From: Candidatus Methylomirabilota bacterium
GTDB taxonomy: Bacteria > Methylomirabilota > Methylomirabilia > Rokubacteriales > CSP1-6
DNA: 64,000 nucleotides
NCBI GenBank assembly: GCA_035709005.1
Contig: DASTFB010000008.1
Span: forward strand, 83,856 to 147,855
Direction of reading: 5' to 3'
Shown here: positions 15,281 through 24,270 of the stretch, one piece after another
How positions within the stretch are numbered: the first letter of the stretch is position 1
How the letters are laid out: every line of letters starts with the position of its first letter
Notes under the pieces: generated by a model
The model's input: the letters and a program-made list of their open reading frames with translations, nothing else
Database searches by the model: none
What the model was told of the DNA's origin: nothing
Position numbers and translations under genes: made by a program

Positions 15281-16564
15281 TCAGCCGGCTGCCACCGCGG
15301 CCAGCGCCTCGTCGAACACGCCGAGCGCCGCCTCCACGTCGGCGTCGGTCAGGGCCAGCGACACGTAGATCTTGTTGACCGCCTTCACGACACCGCGGCG
15401 CAGACACTCGTCGTTGAAGCGCCGGATGCGCTCGCGGTCGGCCGTCAGCGTCGCGCGATAGTCGACGATGTCACGGTCGGTGAACAGGATGTCGAACACC
15501 GGCGGCTCACCGCTTACCCGGGCGGCCAGCCCGTGGCGCCGGGCCGCTTCGGCGAGACCGTCACGCAGCCGCGTTCCCACTCGATGCAACCGCTCGTACG
15601 TTCCGGGCTTCCGCAGTTCCGCCAGCGTCGCCAGGCCGGCGGCGGCGGCGATGGGATTGCCGTTGAGCGTGCCCGTCTGCCACACGTAGTTCGGCGTACC
15701 CTCCAGCGCCGGGTCGAAGTGGTGCATGATGTCCGCGCGACCGCACACCGCGCCCAGCGGAAAGCCGCCGGCCAGGACCTTGCCGTACGTGGCGAGGTCC
15801 GGCACCACGCCGTAGTACTGCTGGGCGCCCCCGTAGGCCAGCCGGAACCCCGTGACGATCTCGTCGAACACGAGGAGCACGCCGTACCGGCGCGTCACGT
15901 CCCGGAGCCCGGCCAGGAAGCCCGGCGCCGGCACGATCACGCGCTGATAGGGCTCCACGATCACCGCGGCCAGATCATTGTGGTGGGCGGCGATGATGGC
16001 CTCGGTGGTGGCCAGGTCGTTGTACGGGGCCACGAGCACCGTCTCGCCCACCGCATGAGGGATGCCGCCCGACTCGAAGGTCGGCGCCGGAAACGCCTTG
16101 GGGGACCGGGTGCTGACGCTGATCGCCCCGTAGTCGTGGGTGCCGTGCCAGGCCCCCTCGAATTTCAGTATTTTCTCCCGCCCCCGATAGGCCCGCGCCA
16201 CCCGCAGGGCGAAGAAGGTGGCTTCGCTTCCGCTGGACGTGAACCGCACCTGCTCGCAGCAGGCCGCCGCCCGGGCGAGCTCCTCGGCCAGCTCGATGAT
16301 GGGCTCGTTGAGCAGCATGTAGGTGCTGCCGCGGGCCACTTGCCCGCGGACCGCCTCGACCACCGCGGGATGGGCGTGCCCCAGGAGCATCGGGCCGGAG
16401 CCGAGCAAGAAGTCGATGTAGCGTCGGCCGTTGGTGTCCCACAGGTGGGCGCCGCGCGCTTCGCGGACCACGAACTCGAGTCCGGGACCGTTGCGGTGGC
16501 TGCCCAGCACCCCGCCGGGGAAGACGCGTGCGGCTCGTTGCACGATGTCGCCGAGATCACTCAT
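15281..16564 (-). CDS. Class III aminotransferase, glutamate-1-semialdehyde aminomutase-like
   Basis: 427 residues. It opens with an R-V-F-P-G-G-V-L-G-S-H-R segment like that of HemL. The PLP-fold motifs are clear: S-S-G-S-E-A-T, F-E-G-A-W-H-G-T-H-D, V-F-D-E-I-V-T-G-F-R, and the PLP lysine in T-Y-G-K-V-L-A-G-G-F-P-L-G-A. A-L-R-V-A-R-A-Y-R-G-R matches the aminomutase branch. It need not be the tetrapyrrole enzyme. Many paralogues in catabolic operons transfer amino groups on beta- or omega-amino acids, and there are no other haem genes nearby. The next gene upstream is an alcohol dehydrogenase 33 bases away, suggesting a shared amine or alcohol degradation route. Confidence 0.82.
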   Translation of the reverse strand: MSDLGDIVQRAARVFPGGVLGSHRNGPGLEFVVREARGAHLWDTNGRRYIDFLLGSGPMLLGHAHPAVVEAVRGQVARGSTYMLLNEPIIELAEELARAAACCEQVRFTSSGSEATFFALRVARAYRGREKILKFEGAWHGTHDYGAISVSTRSPKAFPAPTFESGGIPHAVGETVLVAPYNDLATTEAIIAAHHNDLAAVIVEPYQRVIVPAPGFLAGLRDVTRRYGVLLVFDEIVTGFRLAYGGAQQYYGVVPDLATYGKVLAGGFPLGAVCGRADIMHHFDPALEGTPNYVWQTGTLNGNPIAAAAGLATLAELRKPGTYERLHRVGTRLRDGLAEAARRHGLAARVSGEPPVFDILFTDRDIVDYRATLTADRERIRRFNDECLRRGVVKAVNKIYVSLALTDADVEAALGVFDEALAAVAAG

Positions 16565-16597
16565 GGGCTCCCTCGCCTGGGACAGGATGATGCATCA

Positions 16598-17602
16598 TCA
16601 TACGCGATCCGGCACCAGCACGCCCGAGCCGGCGAAGGCGCCGCGCTTGAGCGCGTCGAGCGCCTGGTTGGCCTGGCTGAGCGGAAACCTGGTGACGGTA
16701 GGTCGAAGCGGGATCCGGGCGGCTTCGCTCAGCAATTCCTCGCCGTCCGCGCGGCTGTTGGCGGTCACGCTGGTCACCGCGCGCTCCCGATAGAGGTCGC
16801 CGTACTCGATCGCCGGGATGCGCGTCATGTGGATGCCGGCCAGAGCCAGGGTGCCGCCCGGGGCGAGGTTGCGCAGCGCCAGGGGAACCAGCTCGCCGGC
16901 CGGCGCGAAGATGATGATCCCGTCGGCGGCCACCGGCATGGGGTCGGCAACGCCCCCCGCCCAGACGGCGCCGAGCGAGCGGGCCAGCGCGCGATGCGTC
17001 GCCTCGCGGGTACAGACGTAGACCTCGCAGCCGCGAGCCGCCGCCACCTGCAGCGTGAGGTGGGCGGACGAACCGAAGCCGTACAGGCCCAGCCGACCTC
17101 CCGGCTTGACGCCCGACCGCCGCAGCGCGCGGTACCCGATGATGCCGGCGCACAGAAGCGGCGCCGCCTCGGCGTCGCCGAAGACGTCGGCAATGGGATA
17201 GGCGAACGCCTCCGGCACCACGGCGTACTCCGCGTACCCGCCGTCGGCGTGATACCCGGTGAACTGCGCGCGCTCGCAGAGGTTCTCCCGGTCCTGGCGA
17301 CAGAAGCGGCACTCGCCGCACGTCCAGCGCAGCCAGGCGATCCCCACGCGGCGGCCGACCGCGAGGCGAGCGACACCACGCCCCACCCGCTCGACGCGGC
17401 CGACGACCTGGTGGCCGGGCACGATGGGCAGCCGGGGGAGCGGCAGTTCGCCCTCCACGATGTGAAGGTCGGTGCGACAGACGCCACAGGCGGCCACCCG
17501 CACCAGGAGCTCGCCGGGAGCGGGCTCGGGGACCGGCCGCGACGTCGCCTCCAGGGGCCGCCCCTCGACAGGGCCTGGAGCGCGGAGCTGCATCGCCAGC
17601 AT
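16598..17602 (-). CDS. Zinc-dependent alcohol dehydrogenase (AdhA-like MDR family)
   Basis: 334 residues. Catalytic zinc ligands are C-G-V-C-R-T-D and G-H-Q-V-V-G; the structural zinc site has the cysteines of C-G-E-C-R-F-C-R-Q-D-R-E-N-L-C. The Rossmann segment is G-L-Y-G-F-G-S-S-A-H. Y-H-A-D-G-G-Y-A-E-Y and the long intact zinc loop match the AdhA/zinc-binding alcohol dehydrogenase branch that oxidises primary alcohols with NAD(P). It sits between the class III aminotransferase and the HpcH-type lyase on the same strand with short gaps (33 and 27 bases), so all are probably one operon. Confidence 0.85.
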   Translation of the reverse strand: MLAMQLRAPGPVEGRPLEATSRPVPEPAPGELLVRVAACGVCRTDLHIVEGELPLPRLPIVPGHQVVGRVERVGRGVARLAVGRRVGIAWLRWTCGECRFCRQDRENLCERAQFTGYHADGGYAEYAVVPEAFAYPIADVFGDAEAAPLLCAGIIGYRALRRSGVKPGGRLGLYGFGSSAHLTLQVAAARGCEVYVCTREATHRALARSLGAVWAGGVADPMPVAADGIIIFAPAGELVPLALRNLAPGGTLALAGIHMTRIPAIEYGDLYRERAVTSVTANSRADGEELLSEAARIPLRPTVTRFPLSQANQALDALKRGAFAGSGVLVPDRV

Positions 17603-17629
17603 CGCCCAGCGATCGACCCGCGCCTTACC

Positions 17630-18526
17630 TCACGCGAGGTCGGCGGCCTCGCCGGCGCGGGCGAGAATCTTCCGGGCCCGGTGCAGGTGAGGCGCGTCGA
17701 CCATGCGACCGCGGAAGGTGAAGGCGTACGCTCCGCGGCGCGCGGCGTCGGCGAAGGCGGCCACCAGGGCGCGCGCCTCCTCGACCTCCTGGGGGGCGGG
17801 CGTGAACGCCGCGTTGATCACCGCGATCTGGTTCGGGTGAATGGAGATCTTGCCGGTGAACCCCATCTGCACGGCGTCGACACACTCCCGGCGCAGCCCA
17901 TCCAGGTCCGCGATGTCCGTGTAGACGGTGTCGATGGCCTCGACCCCGGCGGCGGCCGCCGCCACCGCGCACATCACCCGGGCGTACCGCGGGATGTCCA
18001 GATAGCGGCCCTCGGCATCGCGCACCTGCCCCAGGCTCATGGCGGCGCCGAGATCCTCGACCCCCCAGGAGACGGCGACCACCCGGGGGCTCGCCGCTGT
18101 GATCTCCTTGATGTTGAGCAGCCCCCGGGGCGTTTCGGTGGCGATGAGGACCAGGCGGGTCGTGCCGTGGGCGATCCCGTGGCGGGATTCCAGCCGGTCC
18201 AGGTGCGCGGCGACGGCTTGCACGTCGGCGGCCGAATCGGGCTTGGGCACGACGTAGCCTTCCGGTCGGCCGGCGATGGTCTCCTCGAGGTCGGCGCGCC
18301 CCAGCCCCGTGACCAGGGGGTTCATGCGTACCCAGCGCTCCCGCCCGCCGAAGTCGAGCTTCTCCAGCCACCCGCGCACGATGGGGCGGGTGGCCGCCTT
18401 GCGCTCGGGCGGCACGGCGTCCTCGAGATCGAGGATGAGGCCGTCGGCCGGCAGGGTGAGCGCCCTGGCGATCATCCTCTCGTTGCCGCCGGGCACGAAG
18501 TGCAGCGAGCGGCGGCGCGCGCTCAC
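17630..18526 (-). CDS. CoA-ester lyase of the HpcH/HpaI (citrate lyase beta, malyl-CoA lyase) family
   Basis: 298 residues from GTG 18526, overlapping the MaoC stop by GTGA. The TIM-barrel markers are [19 protein letters not shown] with the metal-binding Glu/Asp, [19 protein letters not shown] and [15 protein letters not shown] is the C-terminal signature. Family members cleave or form (S)-citramalyl-, L-malyl- or beta-methylmalyl-CoA. Together with the overlapping MaoC hydratase this suggests the hydration and cleavage of a mesaconyl- or enoyl-CoA, as in the methylaspartate and ethylmalonyl-CoA routes. That pathway link is inference. Confidence 0.85.
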   Translation of the reverse strand: MSARRRSLHFVPGGNERMIARALTLPADGLILDLEDAVPPERKAATRPIVRGWLEKLDFGGRERWVRMNPLVTGLGRADLEETIAGRPEGYVVPKPDSAADVQAVAAHLDRLESRHGIAHGTTRLVLIATETPRGLLNIKEITAASPRVVAVSWGVEDLGAAMSLGQVRDAEGRYLDIPRYARVMCAVAAAAAGVEAIDTVYTDIADLDGLRRECVDAVQMGFTGKISIHPNQIAVINAAFTPAPQEVEEARALVAAFADAARRGAYAFTFRGRMVDAPHLHRARKILARAGEAADLA

Positions 18527-18987
18527 GCCGGCTCCCCGACGGCCCGCTTGCGCATCATGGCCTGACGGCGGGCCCGCATGACGATCTCGCCGTCCTGGTT
18601 GCGCGCCCGGTGCTCGAACGTGACGATGCCCCACTGGGGGCGCGTTCGCGATACTCGCTTGTCCACGACCTCCGTCTCCGCGTAGATCGTGTCGCCGTGA
18701 AAGACCGGCCGGGGGAACTCCACCTTGTCGAAGCCGAGATTGCCGACCGTCGTGCCGAGCGTCGTCTCGCCCACGGAGAGGCCCACGGCCACGCCCAGCG
18801 TGAGCAGGCTGTTCACCAGCGGCCGCCCGAACTCGGCGCGGGCCGCCGCGTGGAAATCGACGTGCAGGGGCTGCGGATTCATGGTGAGGCAGGAGAAGAA
18901 CACGTTGTCGGCCTCGGTGATGGTCCGCCCCGGTTGGTGGCGATAGACCTGACCCACCTCCAGCTCCTCGAAGTACTTGCCCGCCAT
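18523..18987 (-). CDS. MaoC-like (hotdog-fold) enoyl-CoA hydratase
   Basis: 154 residues. The hydratase signature is present: an F-E-E-L-E-V-G-Q-V start, [10 protein letters not shown], then N-P-Q-P-L-H-V-D with catalytic Asn/His-type residues, and [12 protein letters not shown]. Full-length single-hotdog proteins of this kind are common mesaconyl-CoA or enoyl-CoA hydratases. Translation of the downstream CoA-ester lyase is coupled by overlap. It reads away from the divergent LhgO gene, with about 60 bases between the two starts. Confidence 0.83.
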   Translation of the reverse strand: MAGKYFEELEVGQVYRHQPGRTITEADNVFFSCLTMNPQPLHVDFHAAARAEFGRPLVNSLLTLGVAVGLSVGETTLGTTVGNLGFDKVEFPRPVFHGDTIYAETEVVDKRVSRTRPQWGIVTFEHRARNQDGEIVMRARRQAMMRKRAVGEPA

Positions 18988-19013
18988 CGCCGCGATGGTA
19001 CACCGGGCACCCC

Positions 19014-19042
19014 TTGACAGGCACCGGCCCCGCCTCTATCAC
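19014..19042 (+). promoter_or_regulatory. Promoter of the LhgO-like gene
   Basis: TTGACA at 19014-19019 and TATCAC at 19037-19042 have a 17-base spacer, ending seven bases before the GTG at 19049. The transcript would be nearly leaderless. Confidence 0.6.
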
Positions 19043-19048
19043 TGTCGC

Positions 19049-20257
19049 GTGAACGAACACCAGGTGGCCATCGTCGGGGGCGGCATCGTGGCCCTGGCCG
19101 TCGCCGCGGCGCTCTCGGAGCAGGCCCCCCGCGCGCGGCTCGTGATTCTCGAGAAGGAATCCCGCCTCGGTCGCCACCAGACGGGTCACAACAGCGGCGT
19201 GATCCACTCCGGCATCTACTATCGCCCCGGATCCTACAAAGCGCGCCTCTGCGTGGAGGGGGCCCGGCTGATGCAGCAGTTCTGCGCCGCTCAGGGCATC
19301 CGCGTGGAGCGCTGCGGCAAGGTGGTCGTGGCCACCACCGAGGCGGAGGTGCCGCGTCTGGCCATGCTCTACGAGCGGGGCATCGCCAACGGGGTGCCCG
19401 GCCTGACCCTGATCGACGCCGCCCGCCTGCGCGAGCTCGAGCCCCACGCCTCCGCCCTCCGGGCGATCCACTCACCCGGCACCGCCATCGTGGACTTCAC
19501 GCAGGTGGCGACGAGCCTGGCCTCGGAGCTCACGAGCCGCGGCGTGACGATCGAGACGGACGCCAAGGTCGTGGCCATCGCCCGCGCCGCCGACGGCTTC
19601 GAGCTCGCCACGCCACGCCTGACCGTGCGGGCGCGGCACATGATCAACTGCGCGGGCCTGCACTCCGATGTCGTCGCCCGGATGGCGGGCGCCACGCCGA
19701 GCGTGAAGATCATCCCCTTCCGGGGGGAATACTATTTCCTGAAGCCCGAGCGCCGGCACCTGGTCAAGGGACTCATCTACCCGGTGCCCGATCCGGAATT
19801 CCCGTTCCTGGGCGTTCACTTCACCCGCACCGTGCACGGCGACGTCGAGGCCGGTCCCAACGCCGTCCTGGCCTTCGCCCGCGAGGGCTATCGATTCGGC
19901 ACGGTCCGGGCGGGCGACCTGCTGGGCACCCTCGGCTATCCCGGCTTCTGGGCCATGGCGCGGCGGTACTGGCGCACGGGCGCCTACGAGGTCTACCGCT
20001 CCCTCAGCAAGGCGGCCTTCGTGCGCGCGCTGCAGCGGCTCGTTCCCGAGCTGCGCCCCGAGGACGTCACCCGCGGGGGAGCGGGCGTCCGGGCCCAGGC
20101 CGTGGATCCCAACGGCGCGCTGGTCGACGACTTCCGCATCGTGGACAGCCCGGACGCCATCCACGTCCTCAACGCTCCCTCCCCCGGCGCCACGGCCTCA
20201 CTGGCCATCGGGCGCCACATCGCGGGGCTGGCCCTCGAGCGGTTCGGCCTCAAGTAG
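19049..20257 (+). CDS. lhgO: L-2-hydroxyglutarate oxidase-like FAD enzyme
   Basis: 402 residues from GTG 19049, set by the promoter just upstream. The N-terminal FAD motif is V-A-I-V-G-G-G-I-V-A-L-A. It is followed by L-E-K-E-S-R-L-G-R-H-Q-T-G-H-N-S-G-V-I-H-S-G, the hallmark of the LhgO/L2HGDH branch of the DAO superfamily, and Y-Y-R-P-G-S-Y-K-A-R-L-C. P-F-R-G-E-Y-Y and F-P-F-L-G-V-H-F-T line the substrate site; A-P-S-P-G-A-T-A-S-L-A-I-G closes the FAD fold. It oxidises L-2-hydroxyglutarate or a similar 2-hydroxyacid to the 2-oxoacid, passing electrons to the quinone pool. It stands alone on its strand. Confidence 0.85.
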   Translation: MNEHQVAIVGGGIVALAVAAALSEQAPRARLVILEKESRLGRHQTGHNSGVIHSGIYYRPGSYKARLCVEGARLMQQFCAAQGIRVERCGKVVVATTEAEVPRLAMLYERGIANGVPGLTLIDAARLRELEPHASALRAIHSPGTAIVDFTQVATSLASELTSRGVTIETDAKVVAIARAADGFELATPRLTVRARHMINCAGLHSDVVARMAGATPSVKIIPFRGEYYFLKPERRHLVKGLIYPVPDPEFPFLGVHFTRTVHGDVEAGPNAVLAFAREGYRFGTVRAGDLLGTLGYPGFWAMARRYWRTGAYEVYRSLSKAAFVRALQRLVPELRPEDVTRGGAGVRAQAVDPNGALVDDFRIVDSPDAIHVLNAPSPGATASLAIGRHIAGLALERFGLK

Positions 20258-20333
20258 GCTGTGTATATCAGTAGGTAGTGGCCGGCTCGGGGACGAGGAA
20301 CTACGGGTTGGGTGGGAACCAAAAACCCCTCTA

Positions 20334-20362
20334 TTGACAAGCATTTGGGGGTCAGTTACCCT
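20334..20362 (+). promoter_or_regulatory. Promoter of the DGQHR protein gene
   Basis: TTGACA at 20334-20339 is followed after 17 bases by TACCCT (20357-20362). The ATG at 20372 is nine bases further on. A frame from 20312 runs through the promoter and is rejected as the start. Confidence 0.55.
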
Positions 20363-20371
20363 AAGGCCCCC

Positions 20372-21502
20372 ATGATCACGGTGCCGGCGCGACGCATCAA
20401 GCAGTTCGGTGTGGAGTTCTACCAGGCCGGGCTCAGCGCCAAGGACATCGATCGTCTGGTCAAGTTCGAGGTCCTCGGCTATTCGGGGGGGCCCAAGGAA
20501 GAGCCGCCCAAGAGTCGGGCCAAGGCACGGTCCCGGGTCAACTGGGATGCGCTCGAGAAGCGGATCAGCGAGAGCGAGACCGCCTATCAGCGCCCGGTGA
20601 TCCGGCGCAAGATCGACGAGCTGGTGAGCTACTACCGCGAGTGCAAGGACGCGGGGACGCTGCCGCCCATCCCCGGCGCGGTCATCATCACCTCGGAGAA
20701 GCGCTTCACCTTCACCCCGATCGCCGGGCATCACGACATCGGGCTGCTGCAGATCCCCGAGGAGCACGGCGTGCTCCGGGTGCTGGACGGCCAGCACCGC
20801 CTGCTCGCCCTGCACACGCTGAGTCAGAGCGGCGAGCAGATGGGCATCGAGGTGCCCGCGGTGCTCTTCGACACCCTGGACGCTCGCCAGATCGTCGAGC
20901 TGTTCGTGACGATCAACGCCAAGCACACCCGGCTCAATCCCTCGCACATCATCAGCCTGTCCGGACGCAAGCTGTATCCCGACCCGAACCAGGCCCTCGC
21001 GCACGACGTCATCCGCTCCCTGAACGAGGACGACAGCTCGCCCCTGCACGGCGAGATCAAGATGCTGGGCACGGGCCGGGGCCGGGTCAGCCAGGCGCCG
21101 CTGGCCGAGGAGATCGTCGACCTGCTGGACACGGTGGAGAAGATCGGGGGGGCCGCCCGGACGCAGGAGCTGCGGCAGGGAGCCAAGCGCTTCTTTCTCA
21201 ACTACGTCAAGGCGATCTCCACGACGTTCCCGACCGCGTGGGCCGGGCGCAAGTTCTCGATCAAGACGGGCGCGGCGCTGCGGGCCTTCATCCGCGTGAC
21301 GCCCGATGTCATGGCGCGGGCGCGCGAGCTCAGGCGCGACCCGTTCGAGCTCCACGCCATCCGCGAGGCCATCAAGCCCTGGGCCGAGCGCCTGCGCGAT
21401 CGCCGCTTCGAGACCGAGGGCGAGTGGAAGGGCAAGCTCGCCGGCGGCACGCGCGGGACCGTCGAGCTGCTGGCCCGCGAGCTGCGTGACGCGCTCCGCT
21501 AG
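20372..21502 (+). CDS. DGQHR-domain protein (DndB-like), solitary
   Basis: 376 residues. The key motif is V-L-D-G-Q-H-R-L near residue 135, preceded by a beta-rich segment with V-I-I-T-S-E-K-R-F and followed by V-P-A-V-L-F-D and F-V-T-I-N-A-K-H-T-R-L-N-P-S, the usual order for DGQHR/DndB proteins. DndB is the repressor and regulator of DNA phosphorothioation clusters, and related proteins occur with DNA-modification islands. Here there is no dndA, C, D, E or restriction gene within the window. The nearest genes are LhgO and a small membrane protein. The promoter is its own. The function is open: an orphan transcription regulator or part of a modification system located elsewhere. Confidence 0.8.
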   Translation: MITVPARRIKQFGVEFYQAGLSAKDIDRLVKFEVLGYSGGPKEEPPKSRAKARSRVNWDALEKRISESETAYQRPVIRRKIDELVSYYRECKDAGTLPPIPGAVIITSEKRFTFTPIAGHHDIGLLQIPEEHGVLRVLDGQHRLLALHTLSQSGEQMGIEVPAVLFDTLDARQIVELFVTINAKHTRLNPSHIISLSGRKLYPDPNQALAHDVIRSLNEDDSSPLHGEIKMLGTGRGRVSQAPLAEEIVDLLDTVEKIGGAARTQELRQGAKRFFLNYVKAISTTFPTAWAGRKFSIKTGAALRAFIRVTPDVMARARELRRDPFELHAIREAIKPWAERLRDRRFETEGEWKGKLAGGTRGTVELLARELRDALR

Positions 21503-21603
21503 CCGCGGCCCCGCCTGAGATCCGCCGCCTCGGGCTGAGGCAATCAGCTCAGCTAGCGCGACTCCCTGCCGAGTTCCGGGTTCCGCTGAGGTAGCGTTGA
21601 GCT

Positions 21604-21873
21604 ATGAACCTGTTCGCCAGACACGTGGCCCTGCCCGCCATCGCCCCGGCAGCGATCGTGGGGCTGTATTTCACGCCGGTCTTGTTATTCGGGTGCATCA
21701 ATCGGGGATTGATGGCGCTGGCCGTCGTCCTCGCTTCGAGCATCGCCGCGTGCGTGACGGCGGGTGCCAGCATACGGGCGAGCCGGCGACACGACCCGGC
21801 GTCCGCCTGGTGGCTGCTCTCGGCGCTGATCCTCACCCTGCCGATCGTTCTCCTGCTGGGCCCGCTGGGCTGA
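21604..21873 (+). CDS. Small hydrophobic membrane protein, hypothetical
   Basis: 89 residues with three predicted membrane helices (about residues 8-30, 35-55 and 67-88) separated by short basic loops (I-R-A-S-R-R-H-D). No family is recognised. It begins with ATG 21604 and is followed 46 bases later by msrB in the same direction. Two cysteines lie within the membrane region. Confidence 0.55.
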   Translation: MNLFARHVALPAIAPAAIVGLYFTPVLLFGCINRGLMALAVVLASSIAACVTAGASIRASRRHDPASAWWLLSALILTLPIVLLLGPLG

Positions 21874-21919
21874 CGCTGCGGCGACAGCGAGCGGGTATAC
21901 TCGGGCAGGGAGACCAACG

Positions 21920-22399
21920 ATGAAGGTCAAAGTGTTCAACCGAAAGGGCCAGCTCGTCGGCCCCGTCGAGAGCGCCCCGGTGAGAAAGACCGACGCGCAA
22001 TGGCGGGCGCAGCTCACGCCGGCCCAGTTCACGATCGCACGCGGCAAGGGCACCGAGAGCCCGTTCTGCGGTACGTTGCTCGACAACAAGCGGACCGGCG
22101 TGTACAGCTGCGTGTGCTGCGGTCTGCCCCTGTTCCAGTCCGACACCAAGTTCAACTCCGGGACGGGCTGGCCGAGCTTCTTCCAGCCGGTCGCCCCGGA
22201 GAACGTGAGCACCTATGAGGATCTCAGCCACGGGATGGTGCGCGTCGAGATCCTGTGTTCGCGCTGCGATGCCCACCTGGGCCACGTCTTCGACGACGGC
22301 CCGCCGCCCACCGGGCTGCGCTACTGCGTGAACTCGGAGTCGCTCGTCTTCACGGACGCGGCGGACACGGCCCGCCTCGCCGATCCGGCCGCCGACTGA
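21920..22399 (+). CDS. msrB: Peptide methionine-R-sulfoxide reductase MsrB
   Basis: 159 residues. The zinc-binding pairs C-V-C-C-G and C-S-R-C-D are present, with the family core [28 protein letters not shown] and R-Y-C-V-N-S-E-S-L. The catalytic cysteine is in R-Y-C. It reduces methionine-R-sulfoxide in proteins, with thioredoxin as the usual reductant. The short N-terminal extension lacks a signal peptide, so it is cytoplasmic. No msrA is nearby. Confidence 0.95.
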   Translation: MKVKVFNRKGQLVGPVESAPVRKTDAQWRAQLTPAQFTIARGKGTESPFCGTLLDNKRTGVYSCVCCGLPLFQSDTKFNSGTGWPSFFQPVAPENVSTYEDLSHGMVRVEILCSRCDAHLGHVFDDGPPPTGLRYCVNSESLVFTDAADTARLADPAAD

Positions 22400-22425
22400 C
22401 GGGCGGGCCGCCTCCGGGCGCCAGC

Positions 22426-23100
22426 TCAGGCGAGCAGCGACCGAAAGGCCGCCACGACGCGCGACGACAACGCCGGCTGAACACCCCCGGCCGCCCGGGC
22501 ATAGCCGAGATCATGGCCGGCCGGCCTGACGACCAGCACATCGGTCTTGGCCGGGATGAGCGCCCGCGCGCGGTCCAGCTCCTCCAGAGAGCCGAATGGA
22601 TCGTGGTCGCCGTGGACGAACAGCGTCGGTCGCTGCAGCCGCGGGAAGTGCTCGGTCCGCGAGCGCTGCGGCTGCATCGGGGGATGCAGCGGGTAGGACA
22701 GGAGCAGTAGCGCGCCGACCAGCCCGGGGTCGTCGGCAACCAGCATCGAGGCCTGGCGGCCACCGTACGACAAGCCGCCCAGCGACACGCGCCCGCCCAC
22801 CAGCTCGCCGGCGATCTGCGCGGCGTGCCGGAGCCCCTGGCGGTCACGGGCCGCGCCGCCCCGGGCCGGCGGACCACGCCGACGCGCCTGGCGGTAGGGC
22901 AGATCACAGCGGATCACGACGAAGCCGTCCTCGGCGAACCGTCCGGCCAGCTCGACCAGAATGGGCGCCTGGCAATCCCCGCCCGCGCCGTGGGTCAGAA
23001 CCAGCCCTTCGCCAAGTGGCAAGGGCGGACGATGCACGAAGCCCCGAACGGCAGGCAGGTCGGCGCCGGGAACCTCGAGGCGCTCGACCGCCGCCGGCAC
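22426..23100 (-). CDS. Alpha/beta-hydrolase, dienelactone-hydrolase/KANL3-Tex30-like
   Basis: 224 residues from GTG 23100. A-T-H-G-A-G-type oxyanion strand (V-L-T-H-G-A-G-G-D), nucleophile elbow G-L-S-Y-G-G, acid in F-V-H-G-D-H-D-P-F-G and the final catalytic histidine in P-A-G-H-D-L-G fit the short hydrolase family often annotated as dienelactone hydrolase or Tex30. It lies three bases downstream of a CaiB-type CoA-transferase gene on the same strand, so both belong to the same transcript. Substrate unknown. Confidence 0.78.
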   Translation of the reverse strand: MPAAVERLEVPGADLPAVRGFVHRPPLPLGEGLVLTHGAGGDCQAPILVELAGRFAEDGFVVIRCDLPYRQARRRGPPARGGAARDRQGLRHAAQIAGELVGGRVSLGGLSYGGRQASMLVADDPGLVGALLLLSYPLHPPMQPQRSRTEHFPRLQRPTLFVHGDHDPFGSLEELDRARALIPAKTDVLVVRPAGHDLGYARAAGGVQPALSSRVVAAFRSLLA

Positions 23101-23103
23101 CGG

Positions 23104-24270
23104 TCAGACGATGCCGTCGCGACGAAGGGCGGCGATCTCCTCCCGCGAGTAGCCGAACTCGGCCAGGATCTCGTCCGTGTGCTCGCCGTGGGCGGGCGCG
23201 GCCCGGCGGATGGCTCCGGGCGTGCGCGAGAGCGCCGCGGGCAGCCCCTGCACGCGGATCTCTCCGCGTTCGGGATGGCGAACGGGCTGGGCCAGCCCGA
23301 GGTGCTGCACCTGTGGATCCTCGAAGACCTGCTCGACGTTGAGGATGGGGCCACAGGGCACGCCGGCCTTGTTGAGGGCCTCGATCCACTCGGCACTGGG
23401 CCGGGCGACCAGGACCTTGTCGAGCTCCTCGTTCATGGCCTTGCGGTGGCGCGAGCGGTCGGCCATCGTCTTGAACCGCGGATCGTCGATCAGGTGCGTG
23501 GCCCCGATGGCTTCACAGAGCCGCCGGTACATGACCTGCCCGGAGGCCGCGATGTTGATGTGCCCGTCGGCGGTGGTGAACACGCCGGTGGGAATGCCGG
23601 TGGGATGATCGTTGCCGGCCTGGGGCGGAATCTCGCTGTCGATGAGCCAGCGCGCCGCCTGGAAGTCGAGCATGGTCACCATGGCCTGGAGCAGCGAGGT
23701 GTGCACCCACTGCCCCCGTCCCGATCGCTCCCGCTCCAGGAGCGCGACCAGGATGCCCTGGGCCAGGAACAGGCCGGCCGTGAGGTCGGCCACCGGGATG
23801 CCGACGCGCACGGGTCCCTGCCCCGGGAGCCCGGTGATCGACATGAGCCCGCCCATGCCCTGAGCGATCTGATCGTAGCCGGGACGGTCCCGGTACGGCC
23901 CCGTCTGCCCGAAGCCCGAGATGGAGCCATAGACCAGTCGGGGATTGATCGCCGACAGGGCCTCGTAGTCGATGCCCAGCCGGTGCTTGACGTCCGGCCG
24001 ATAGTTCTCCACCAGCACATCGGCGCGCGCCACCATGCGCTTGAGGACCTCGACGCCACGGGGGTGCTTGAGGTCGAGCGTCATGGCCCGCTTGTTCCGG
24101 TGCAGGTTGAGGAAGTCGAAGCCGATCGACGTGGAGTCGCCCTCCACGATCTCCCGGCTCGCCACCTTGATGACGTCGGCGCCCATGTCGGCCAGCTGGC
24201 GCACCGCGGTCGGGCCGGCCCGGGCGCGGGTGAGGTCGATCACCTTGATGTGGGCCAGCGGGAGCGTCAT
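23104..24270 (-). CDS. CaiB/BaiF family CoA-transferase (1)
   Basis: 388 residues from ATG 24270; a longer frame upstream is a shadow of the hydrolase gene. Class III CoA-transferase hallmarks: L-A-H-I-K-V-I-D-L-T-R, A-D-M-G-A-D-V-I-K-V, N-L-H-R-N-K-R-A-M-T-L-D-L-K, catalytic Asp region V-E-N-Y-R-P-D-V, and G-Y-D-Q-I-A-Q-G-M-G-G-L-M-S-I-T-G. It moves CoA between carboxylates, and the acyl partners are not evident. Its start overlaps the alpha/beta-hydrolase stop (ATGA). It resembles the second CoA-transferase at 60306 in family but is not a close copy. Confidence 0.88.
   Translation of the reverse strand: MTLPLAHIKVIDLTRARAGPTAVRQLADMGADVIKVASREIVEGDSTSIGFDFLNLHRNKRAMTLDLKHPRGVEVLKRMVARADVLVENYRPDVKHRLGIDYEALSAINPRLVYGSISGFGQTGPYRDRPGYDQIAQGMGGLMSITGLPGQGPVRVGIPVADLTAGLFLAQGILVALLERERSGRGQWVHTSLLQAMVTMLDFQAARWLIDSEIPPQAGNDHPTGIPTGVFTTADGHINIAASGQVMYRRLCEAIGATHLIDDPRFKTMADRSRHRKAMNEELDKVLVARPSAEWIEALNKAGVPCGPILNVEQVFEDPQVQHLGLAQPVRHPERGEIRVQGLPAALSRTPGAIRRAAPAHGEHTDEILAEFGYSREEIAALRRDGIV

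Noticed and set aside
14855..18565. 1236-residue plus-strand frame
   Set aside because: It is a GC-driven shadow opposite four real minus-strand genes.
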